NCBI GenBank assembly: GCA_902783575.1
Contig: CACZRP010000097.1
Span: 1-49,267, forward strand
DNA: 49,267 nucleotides
Reading direction: 5' to 3'
Source of the DNA: an uncultured Eubacteriales bacterium
GTDB lineage: Bacteria; Bacillota; Clostridia; Lachnospirales; Bianqueaceae
This document shows positions 42,848-49,267 of the stretch, piece after piece. Positions within the stretch are counted from its first letter, which is position 1, and the number at the start of each line of letters is the position of its first letter. The position numbers were made by a program, and so were the translations under genes. A model generated the notes under the pieces. That model did not search any database. It saw nothing but the letters and a program-made list of their open reading frames with translations, and was not told the DNA's origin.

Positions 42848-44684
42848 AGCAGGAAGAGTGCTGGGAAGACGATATGAGATCCTGGAAGAAATAGGATCCG
42901 GCGGTATGGCCATCGTCTATAAAGCCAGAGATTATAAATTGAGCCGCCTGGTGGCAATTAAGGTTCTGAAGCAGGAATTTGCCCTGGACGAGACCATTCT
43001 GAATAAATTTAAAAAGGAAGCCCTGGCGGCGGGAAGCCTGACCCATCCCAATATTGTGGCTGTCTATGACCTGGGGCATGAGATCGGCTGTGACTATATT
43101 GTCATGGAATACATCGATGGCATTACCCTGAAGGACTACATTAAACGCAGGGATATGCTGAGCTCTGAGGAAGTGGTGAAGATCGCCATCAAGATCGCGG
43201 AGGCGCTGAAGGTGGCGCACATGGGCGGAATCATCCACAGAGACATCAAACCTCAGAATATCATGGTGACGCCCTCCGGAGATGTAAAGGTGACGGATTT
43301 CGGTATCGCCAAGGCGGCCTCCCAGACCACAGTGACGGCCACCGGCGAGACCCTGGGATCGGTGCATTATCTCTCCCCCGAGCAGGCCAGAGGCGGCGAG
43401 GTGGATGCCCGTTCCGATCTTTATTCGCTGGGTATCACCATGTATGAAATGGCCACCAAGGAGCTGCCCTTCACGGCCGAGACTCCCGTGGCCGTGGCCA
43501 TGAAGCAGATCCACGAGAATTTCCCGGATCCTGCGGCGAAGGCGCCCCAGCTGTGGCCCGGACTTCGCGATATTATTCTGAAGCTGACCCAGAAGCTGCC
43601 TGAATGGCGTTATCAGTCGGCGGATGAGCTGATCCGGGACATGAAGCATCTGTACCGCAACAGAAATTACCGACTGAGAAACGACAACCGCGCCGCCAGC
43701 GAATTCGGACGCTCCACTGACCAGATCCGTCTGGAACAGGAGAGGGAGCGGGCCCGGATCGCCCGGGAAAGAGAAGAGCGCATGAAGAAGGCCAAACGCA
43801 GGAAGAACACCATTATCACCCTGGCCATCATGGGAATTGTGATTCTGCTGTTCTTGCTGTTCCTGCTGAAGCTGCTGCTGGACCGCATGAGTCCTGCGGC
43901 AAAGGAACCCGCGTCTTCCCAGACCGCCGTGGTGGAGGAGGAATCTTCCACACCCGAGGAGAGCGAGCCCGAGAGCTCTGAAGAGGAGACGCAGGAAGAG
44001 GATACCACAGCCTTTGCTCTGCCGGGCTTTGTGGGCGATCAGTTTGAAAGCGCCAATGAAGAAGCCGGACAGCTGGGACTCTATACCAGCGTTCAGACCA
44101 CCAATGACGATACCTATGAGACCGGTACCATTATGGCCCAGGATCCCCAGGAGGGAGAGATGGTTCACCCCGGTGACACTATTACCTTCTATGTGAGCCT
44201 GGGACCGGCCCAGGTTCTGTCGCAGGTTCCGGATCTTTTCGGAAGTACCCTGGAGGAGGCTCAGAGCCTTCTGACAGAAAACGGCCTGGTGCTGGGTGAT
44301 GTGAGCGAGGATTACAGCAGCACCATTCCCGAGGGCAGCGTCATCGGCCAGGGAACCTCCGAAGGCACGGAGGTGGCGAAGGGCACCAGTGTGGATATCA
44401 CCATCAGCAAAGGACCGCAGCCCCAGGCTGAAGCCTCGGCCGATACCGCATCCGGTACCCTGACCATATCCCAGCCCTTTACCAAGGCAGATGAAAACGG
44501 AAAGCTGACGGTGCTGGCCTATGACGGTTCCGGCAATGCCACCAAGATTTTCGAAAACGGTGTCAGCTATTCCACCTTTGCCAGCCTGGGCGGCGTCATG
44601 AAGGTCAATTATCCTTCAGGCACCGTGAAGATTGAGGTTTATCTGGATGACACGCTTCTGATGAGCGAAGAAATCAATGGATAA
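42840..44684 (+). CDS. prkC: PASTA-domain Ser/Thr kinase PrkC
   Basis: This 614-aa membrane kinase senses muropeptides or cell-wall state. The N-terminal kinase domain has GSGGMA, VAIKVLKQEF, HRDIKPQN and DFGIAKA. A juxtamembrane basic helix, one TM helix (about 322-346) and a Ser/Glu-rich extracellular linker follow. Two PASTA repeats lie at about 393-458 and 460-525, fewer than the three or more of many Firmicutes, and a C-terminal beta domain closes the protein. GGGGGAGG precedes the ATG. It overlaps rsgA by 8 nt. Confidence 0.94.
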   Translation: MLEAGRVLGRRYEILEEIGSGGMAIVYKARDYKLSRLVAIKVLKQEFALDETILNKFKKEALAAGSLTHPNIVAVYDLGHEIGCDYIVMEYIDGITLKDYIKRRDMLSSEEVVKIAIKIAEALKVAHMGGIIHRDIKPQNIMVTPSGDVKVTDFGIAKAASQTTVTATGETLGSVHYLSPEQARGGEVDARSDLYSLGITMYEMATKELPFTAETPVAVAMKQIHENFPDPAAKAPQLWPGLRDIILKLTQKLPEWRYQSADELIRDMKHLYRNRNYRLRNDNRAASEFGRSTDQIRLEQERERARIAREREERMKKAKRRKNTIITLAIMGIVILLFLLFLLKLLLDRMSPAAKEPASSQTAVVEEESSTPEESEPESSEEETQEEDTTAFALPGFVGDQFESANEEAGQLGLYTSVQTTNDDTYETGTIMAQDPQEGEMVHPGDTITFYVSLGPAQVLSQVPDLFGSTLEEAQSLLTENGLVLGDVSEDYSSTIPEGSVIGQGTSEGTEVAKGTSVDITISKGPQPQAEASADTASGTLTISQPFTKADENGKLTVLAYDGSGNATKIFENGVSYSTFASLGGVMKVNYPSGTVKIEVYLDDTLLMSEEING

Positions 44685-45576
44685 GCAGATCGGCAGAATT
44701 GTAGCCGGTATCGGCGGCAATTATGATGTGCTTCTGGAGGATGGAACCGAGGTCAGGCTGAAGGCCAGAGGCCTTTTCCGGAAACAGAAGCTGACCCCGC
44801 TGCTGGGGGATATCGTCACCGTGTCCGGCGACGGGTATTTTGATTCCATACTGGACAGGAAAAACGAGAGCATCCGGCCGGCCGCCGCCAACATTGACCA
44901 GATGCTGGTGGTCTTCGCGGCCAGATATCCGGATCCTCATTTTAAACTGCTGGACCGGTTTCTGATCGAATGCGACTCCAGAAAGATTCCCTGTCTGATC
45001 GTATTCAACAAAGCGGATCTTCTTTCGGAGGAACAGAAAAGACGGCTGATGCTGGTCCTCAAAGCCTATGAAGAAGCGGGCTATCCCGTGGAACTCATCA
45101 GCACGGTGGATGAGGAGCAGGCCCTGAAAGCAAGAGAAATTCTTCTTCCCAGGCTGCTGGGCAGGCTGACTATTTTTGCCGGCCCCTCGGGGGTGGGAAA
45201 ATCATCCCTCATCAATACCCTGATCGGAGCGGGACAGGAAACGGGAGAGCTTTCCGAGAAGATAGCCCGGGGGAAAAACACCACCCGCCATGCCAGACTG
45301 CTTCCTCTCATCGCGGAGGGAGAAGTGCCCGGCCTGATCGGAGATACTCCCGGCTTCAGCTCCTTCTATATGCAGCAGCTGAGCCAGGAAGATCTGGCGA
45401 AGGCCTACCCCGAATTCAGACCCTATCTGGGTCTGTGCCGCTTTACCAACTGCCGCCATATGAGAGAGGAAGACTGTGCGGTGAGAGGCGCGGCCAGGGA
45501 AGGAAAGATATCTCCGGTCCGATATCGAAATTACCTGGAACTTTCCGGTGATCTTAACCAGGGGAGGAAATCATGA
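44677..45576 (+). CDS. rsgA: Ribosome small-subunit GTPase RsgA
   Basis: This 299-aa circularly permuted GTPase assists 30S maturation. The motif order is permuted as expected: NKAD (G4) first, then the P-loop GPSGVGKSS, then DTPGF (G3). An N-terminal OB fold precedes it, and a C-terminal zinc site uses the CRFTNCRHMREEDC cysteines and histidine. It overlaps prkC by 8 nt and rpe by 4 nt (ATGA). Confidence 0.95.
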   Translation: MDKQIGRIVAGIGGNYDVLLEDGTEVRLKARGLFRKQKLTPLLGDIVTVSGDGYFDSILDRKNESIRPAAANIDQMLVVFAARYPDPHFKLLDRFLIECDSRKIPCLIVFNKADLLSEEQKRRLMLVLKAYEEAGYPVELISTVDEEQALKAREILLPRLLGRLTIFAGPSGVGKSSLINTLIGAGQETGELSEKIARGKNTTRHARLLPLIAEGEVPGLIGDTPGFSSFYMQQLSQEDLAKAYPEFRPYLGLCRFTNCRHMREEDCAVRGAAREGKISPVRYRNYLELSGDLNQGRKS

Positions 45577-46277
45577 GCAGAAAAATAAGAATCGCTCCTT
45601 CGATTCTTGCCGCGGATTTCGGCAATATGCGGGAAGAGGTGAGGGCGGTAATCAGCGCCGGTGCCGAAATTTTGCATGTGGATGTCATGGACGGACATTT
45701 TGTGCCCAACCTGACCCTGGGCCCCGCCATGATTCAGGCCCTGAGAGAATCGGTTCAGATTCCCTTCGATGTTCATCTGATGGTGGAGGAGCCGGATCAT
45801 CTGATTCCCGCTTTTCTGAAGGCCATGGGTGAGGTGGAAGGCAGCTTTCTGACGGTTCATCAGGAAGCGTGCCATGATCTTCCGGGCACCATCCGACTGA
45901 TCCGTGAGCTTTCGCCAAAGACCCGGGTGGGGGTTTCCATCAAACCCGGGACACCGGTTTCCGCCCTGGAGGGGATCGAGGATATGACGGATCTCGTCCT
46001 GCTGATGACAGTGGAGCCGGGCTTCGGAGGTCAGGGTCTGATTCCGGAATGTCTTGACAAAATCCCTGAAGTCAGGGAGCTTTTCCGAAAAGCCGGAAAG
46101 GATGTGCTGATCGAGCTGGACGGCGGCGTGAAGCTGTCAAATCTGGAGCTTTGCAGCGGAGCGGATCTTCTGGTGATGGGCTCGGCTGTTTTCAAAGCCG
46201 GCGATCCGGATGCGGCCATGGAAAATATGAAAAAAGTCAATCAACGGATCCATGAGCTGTCCGTGGAAACGGAGTAA
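45573..46277 (+). CDS. rpe: Ribulose-phosphate 3-epimerase
   Basis: This 234-aa TIM-barrel enzyme interconverts ribulose 5-phosphate and xylulose 5-phosphate. Family blocks are APSILAADF, LHVDVMDGHFVPNLT, HLMVEEP, MTVEPGFGGQ and ELDGGV, which include the metal-binding His and Asp residues. GGGGAGG lies upstream of the ATG. Confidence 0.95.
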   Translation: MSRKIRIAPSILAADFGNMREEVRAVISAGAEILHVDVMDGHFVPNLTLGPAMIQALRESVQIPFDVHLMVEEPDHLIPAFLKAMGEVEGSFLTVHQEACHDLPGTIRLIRELSPKTRVGVSIKPGTPVSALEGIEDMTDLVLLMTVEPGFGGQGLIPECLDKIPEVRELFRKAGKDVLIELDGGVKLSNLELCSGADLLVMGSAVFKAGDPDAAMENMKKVNQRIHELSVETE

Positions 46278-46279
46278 AG

Positions 46280-46969
46280 GTGAAACATCTGCTGATTATT
46301 CTGGGAGGCGAGCTGGTTCTCACAGAGCCTCTGGAAAGCTGGCTTAAGGAGCAGTCCTTTGACGAGATCATCGCGGGAGACGCGGGTCTGGAATATGCCC
46401 TGAAGCTGGGGCTTCATCCGGACATCGCCCTGGGAGATTTTGATTCCGTCAGCCGGGGCGTTCTGGAGGAATATGTGGCCGAAAAGGGACAGACGGCCGT
46501 TTTCCCAGTCAGAAAAGATGATACCGATTCCGAGATCGCGGTGCGGATGGCGCTGGAAAAAACCGAAAAGGGCGACAGGATCACCGTGCTGGGCGGTCTG
46601 GGAGGAAGGCTGGACCATACCCTGGGCAACCTGTTTCTGCTGGTGAGAATCCGGCAGGCGGGTGTCCGGGCTCTGATGACAGACGGAAGAACCGAGGTTT
46701 CGGTCCTTCTGGGGGGAGATGAGCAGAAGCTGGCATACCGTCCCTTCCAGAAGTATGTTTCTCTGATTCCCATCAGCGAAAGAGCCGAGGGGATCGAACT
46801 GAAGGGCTTTTCCTATGAGGGCAGAGAGCTGACGCTTCACAGAGAAAAGACCCAGGGCATCAGCAATGAGGTCCTTCCCGGGGGCGGAAGAATCAGTCTG
46901 AAAGAGGGAATTGTCCTGCTGATTCGGACCTCTGACCGGGAAAAGGAACCGGGCGTGAATAAAAACTAA
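46280..46969 (+). CDS. thiN: Thiamine diphosphokinase
   Basis: This 229-aa enzyme makes thiamine diphosphate from thiamine and ATP. AGDAGLEYAL, LGDFDSV, DDTDSEIAV and GGLGGRLDHTLGNL are the conserved TPK blocks. Start is GTG 46280, with GGAG 5 nt upstream, 2 nt after rpe. No gene resembling spoVM, its Bacillus neighbour, is present before rpmB. Confidence 0.92.
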   Translation: MKHLLIILGGELVLTEPLESWLKEQSFDEIIAGDAGLEYALKLGLHPDIALGDFDSVSRGVLEEYVAEKGQTAVFPVRKDDTDSEIAVRMALEKTEKGDRITVLGGLGGRLDHTLGNLFLLVRIRQAGVRALMTDGRTEVSVLLGGDEQKLAYRPFQKYVSLIPISERAEGIELKGFSYEGRELTLHREKTQGISNEVLPGGGRISLKEGIVLLIRTSDREKEPGVNKN

Positions 46970-46978
46970 AAAAATATC

Positions 46979-47007
46979 TTGCATTTATGCTCTGTTTCTG
47001 ATACAAT
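46979..47007 (+). promoter_or_regulatory. Promoter of rpmB
   Basis: TTGCAT (46979-46984) and TACAAT (47002-47007) are 17 nt apart. Transcription should begin near 47014, leaving a leader of about 90 nt. Confidence 0.75.
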
Positions 47008-47013
47008 ATTCGT

Positions 47014-47104
47014 GTTATGTCTCGAAGGTAAGGCGTGAGGGAAGCCCGGTGGGCCTTTAGTCACTGCCATTTACATACCAACGATGAGCGAAGGAGGTTT
47101 TATC
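47014..47104 (+). promoter_or_regulatory. Structured leader of rpmB, possible autoregulatory RNA
   Basis: The leader can fold into a two-part hairpin. GGCGTGA (47032-47038) pairs with TCAC-T-GCC (47061-47068) with one bulge, and within it AAGCCC (47042-47047) pairs with GGGCCTT (47051-47057) around a GGT loop. The ribosome site AGGAGG lies 23 nt downstream. Many ribosomal-protein genes are controlled by leaders bound by their own product. Here that is inference from structure and position only. Confidence 0.45.
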
Positions 47105-47290
47105 ATGGCAAAATGTGATATCTGTCAGAAAGGTCTGCTCTTTGGCAACCAGGTGAGCCATTCCCACAGAAGATCTAACAAGGCTTGGAAGCCCAACATC
47201 CGCACCGTTAAGGCGATTGTGGATGGTACGCCCAAGACCCTGCATGTGTGCTCCAGATGTCTGAAATCCGGTAAAGTATCCCGCGCATAA
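47105..47290 (+). CDS. rpmB: Ribosomal protein bL28
   Basis: This 61-aa large-subunit protein begins MAKCDICQKG and includes HSHRRSNKAWKPN, the bL28 hallmark. Two cysteine pairs, CDIC and CSRC, make it the zinc-binding (C+) form. ATG 47105 has AGGAGG 7 nt upstream. An upstream in-frame start near 47084 would place the ribosome site inside the gene and is not preferred. Confidence 0.96.
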   Translation: MAKCDICQKGLLFGNQVSHSHRRSNKAWKPNIRTVKAIVDGTPKTLHVCSRCLKSGKVSRA

Positions 47291-47350
47291 TTGTTCAGGA
47301 TGAACTTCCTCTCGGAATTTCCCGGGAGCGACGGATAAAGAATGATTCAC

Positions 47351-47392
47351 AAAAAAAGGCCAGATGTCTGATGGGCATCTGGTTTATTTTTT
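47351..47392 (+). terminator. Rho-independent terminator after rpmB
   Basis: CCAGATG (47360-47366) and CATCTGG (47376-47382) form the stem, followed by TTTATTTTTT. A separate 7-bp hairpin without a T-run, CTCTCGG with CCGGGAG, lies at 47308-47327 in the 3' UTR. Confidence 0.85.
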
Positions 47393-47395
47393 GTG

Positions 47396-47424
47396 TTGAA
47401 TCGTGCAGGTTCTTCATGTATAAT
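47396..47424 (+). promoter_or_regulatory. Promoter of the yloU-yloV pair
   Basis: TTGAAT (47396-47401) and a perfect TATAAT (47419-47424) are 17 nt apart. It lies just after the rpmB terminator and about 90 nt before the yloU start. Confidence 0.8.
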
Positions 47425-47512
47425 ATATAAAGGGTTTGTATGGACACATGCCGTATGATCAAAGTCACATCGTCTGTACATTTCGACCCTTATCATTCAA
47501 GGAGGAAAACCT

Positions 47513-47881
47513 ATGGCTGCAAGTTATAAGACCGAATGGGGTCAGATATATATCGACAATGAAGTTGTAGCCCGCACTGCCGGAATGGCTGCTCTGGAAT
47601 GCTACGGCGTTGTCGGAATGGCTTCCGTCAGCTACAAGGACGGACTGGTTCAGCTGCTGCTTGGCGAGTCGCTGACCAAGGGTATCAAGATTATTACCGA
47701 TGGGGATGAAACCTCGATTGAATTTCATATTATTGTGGAATACGGGACGAACATTTCCGCCATTGCTGAAAACCTGATCAGCAATGTAAAGTACTCTGTC
47801 AAGGATCTGCTTGGAATCGAAGTGTCCAGTGTCAGTGTCTTTGTAGAGGGCATTCGCACCGATCAGAAAGATAAAGCTTGA
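47513..47881 (+). CDS. yloU: Asp23/Gls24-family protein YloU
   Basis: This 122-aa cytosolic protein belongs to the Asp23 family, small envelope-stress-associated proteins. GQIYIDNEVVARTAGMAALECYGVVGM is not quoted in full here, but its blocks IYIDNEVV and AALECYGVVGM match the family start, and VEYGTNISAIAENL its middle. AAGGAGG lies upstream of the ATG. It precedes yloV by 16 nt, the conserved Firmicutes order. Confidence 0.9.
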   Translation: MAASYKTEWGQIYIDNEVVARTAGMAALECYGVVGMASVSYKDGLVQLLLGESLTKGIKIITDGDETSIEFHIIVEYGTNISAIAENLISNVKYSVKDLLGIEVSSVSVFVEGIRTDQKDKA

Positions 47882-47897
47882 TGGAGGAAGATCTGTT

Positions 47898-49267
47898 TTG
47901 AATACAATCAACGGACATAAGTTTCGCCAGATGCTGGTAGCCGGCGCCAACCGTCTGGAAATGGAGAAAAAGCTGGTGGATGAGATGAACGTTTTCCCGG
48001 TGCCTGACGGAGATACGGGAACCAATATGTCGCTGACCGTTACCTCGGCCGTGAAGGAAGTGATGGCGGTTCAGTCCGACAGCGTTTCCGATATCGCCAA
48101 GGCCCTGTCCTCCGGTGCCCTCCGAGGCGCCCGGGGCAACTCCGGCGTTATCGTATCTCAGCTTTTCAGAGGCCTGTACAAGGGCGTCAAGGGCATGGAA
48201 ACCATTGACAGCCTGGCTCTGGCCGGCGCTATGCAGAAGGGCGTCGAGACAGCCTATAAAGCTGTCATGAAGCCCAAGGAGGGTACGATTCTTACCGTAG
48301 CCAAGGCTGCCGCGGAGAAGGCCGCCGAGATTTCCCTGACCACAGAGGATATTTCCGAGGTCATGGAGAAGGCGCTGGCTCATTCCGAGGTCATCCTGGA
48401 CCGGACGCCCGATATGCTTCCTGTGCTGAAAGAGGCAGGCGTGGTGGATGCCGGCGGCAAGGGTCTGACCCTGATTTACCGCGGATTTTACGAGGCGCTG
48501 CTTCGCGAGGACGACACCATTGATCCCATTCTCGCTCTGGATCAGAATGCCCAGAAGGCCATGGAGCAGGTCCGCAAAAAGACGGTTTACTGTGTCGAGC
48601 TGATGGCTGACTGCGGTTCCATAGCCGATGCCGAGTCCAAAGCCGCGGAGCTTTCGGAAGCGGTGAAGGGCCTTGGCAACGGCGTGCTGACAGGCTTTTC
48701 CGGCAGCGAACTGAAGCTTCTCATTCATACGGAGAAGCCCGGTGAAGTGCTGAGCGCGGCCCTTGGCTTCGGATCCCTTTCCAGCGTCAAGGTGGAGAAT
48801 ACCGATATTTCCCATAAGCATGTGCTGGGACTGGAGAACGTGGTGAAGCACGATGAGCCCAGAAAGGATATCGGTTTTATAACCATTTCCGTTGGCGATG
48901 GCCTGGAGAAAATTTTCCGTGAGCTGGGCGTTGATCATGTGATCAGCGGCGGACAGACCATGAATCCCAGCACCGAGGATATTCTGAAGGGCGCCGAGCA
49001 TGTCAATGCCGACCATATTATTGTTCTTCCCAACAACAAGAATATTATCATGGCCGCGCAGCAGGCATCGATTCTGTCCAAGGACAAGAAGATTCATGTG
49101 CTGCCCACCAAGAGCATTCCTCAGGGTATCGCTGCCATGATCGGATATATGCCCGGTGAAAGCGTGGAGGATAATCTCCGCCAGATGGAAGAGTCCTTCA
49201 TGGCTGTAACCTCCGGGTCCGTCACTTATGCCGTCCGGGATACCCACATGGGCGAATTTGAAATCAA
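47898..49267 (+). CDS. yloV: DAK-phosphatase-family protein YloV (FakA-like), 3' end outside window
   Basis: The first roughly 456 codons are present; family members have about 550. The DhaL-type ATP-binding domain (1-200) holds the metal motif FPVPDGDTGTN (D37 and D39) and the GARGNSGVI and DAGGKGL loops. A middle domain and the start of the DegV-interacting C-terminal domain (INADHIIVLPNNKN-like) follow. FakA phosphorylates fatty acids bound to FakB/DegV partners for use in phospholipids. The start is TTG 47898, with GGAGGAAG about 8 nt upstream; no ATG fits before the conserved FRQMLVAGANRLE block. It continues past the window. Confidence 0.92.
   Translation, partial: MNTINGHKFRQMLVAGANRLEMEKKLVDEMNVFPVPDGDTGTNMSLTVTSAVKEVMAVQSDSVSDIAKALSSGALRGARGNSGVIVSQLFRGLYKGVKGMETIDSLALAGAMQKGVETAYKAVMKPKEGTILTVAKAAAEKAAEISLTTEDISEVMEKALAHSEVILDRTPDMLPVLKEAGVVDAGGKGLTLIYRGFYEALLREDDTIDPILALDQNAQKAMEQVRKKTVYCVELMADCGSIADAESKAAELSEAVKGLGNGVLTGFSGSELKLLIHTEKPGEVLSAALGFGSLSSVKVENTDISHKHVLGLENVVKHDEPRKDIGFITISVGDGLEKIFRELGVDHVISGGQTMNPSTEDILKGAEHVNADHIIVLPNNKNIIMAAQQASILSKDKKIHVLPTKSIPQGIAAMIGYMPGESVEDNLRQMEESFMAVTSGSVTYAVRDTHMGEFEI

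Noticed and set aside
46970..47104. spoVM between thiN and rpmB
   Set aside because: No short frame resembling SpoVM exists in the interval; the ATGs there give only very short peptides or read into rpmB.

Overview
The window looks like chromosome of a Gram-positive anaerobe of the class Clostridia, most likely Lachnospiraceae (inferred from gene content, gene order and moderately GC-rich coding sequence; no rRNA or other marker is present to fix the taxon). Support comes from a CdaA/CdaR c-di-AMP module, RqcH, a PrkC/Stp kinase-phosphatase pair, an LTA-synthase-type enzyme, an FeoA-FeoB fusion and the Firmicutes order yicC-remA-gmk-rpoZ-priA-def-fmt-rsmB-rlmN-stp-prkC-rsgA-rpe-thiN-rpmB-yloU-yloV. 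No phage, transposase, CRISPR, tRNA or rRNA was seen.

Layout. 1-432 has no gene: it holds four 38-nt palindromic repeats (18-219) and a bidirectional terminator (274-310). 433-2796 (minus) is feoB with an N-terminal FeoA domain. Divergent from it, 2941-7043 is a large cellobiose-phosphorylase-like enzyme overlapping a PfkB-family kinase. 7217-14506 is an apparent operon of an alpha/beta hydrolase, an LtaS-like sulfatase-fold membrane enzyme and an RND transporter with a very long coiled-coil insertion. 14623-16838 is a DUF1538 membrane protein overlapping a tandem-domain P-II protein. 16970-17719 is a zinc-ribbon protein. 17880-22854 is the c-di-AMP cluster: two uncharacterised membrane proteins, cdaA, cdaR and an MltG-like lipoprotein. 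22876-29514 continues with a membrane-anchored MutS-like ATPase, a nuclease-helicase of the XPD/DinG type, walJ and rqcH. 29629-30852 is a secreted CAP-domain protein. 30947-33105 (minus) is a DUF5721-type protein and a COG2509-type flavoprotein. 33232-49267 is the long housekeeping run from yicC to a yloV/fakA-like gene cut by the window end.

How it fits together. Much of the window concerns the envelope and its sensing: c-di-AMP synthesis with a putative peptidoglycan-cleaving lipoprotein, polyglycerol-phosphate-type polymer synthesis, RND export, and the PASTA kinase with its phosphatase. The second theme is translation and its quality control (def, fmt, rsmB, rlmN, rsgA, rpmB, rqcH, gmk, rpoZ). 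Compared with Bacillus, coaBC is missing between rpoZ and priA, a membrane zinc peptidase sits between fmt and rsmB, and spoVM is not found between thiN and rpmB.

The least expected items are the tandem P-II gene with a perfect internal in-frame Shine-Dalgarno and ATG, the RND pump with a built-in coiled coil, the two unassigned membrane proteins ahead of cdaA, the MutS-like ATPase with a membrane hairpin coupled to an Fe-S helicase-nuclease, the structured rpmB leader, and the palindromic repeat array at the left edge.
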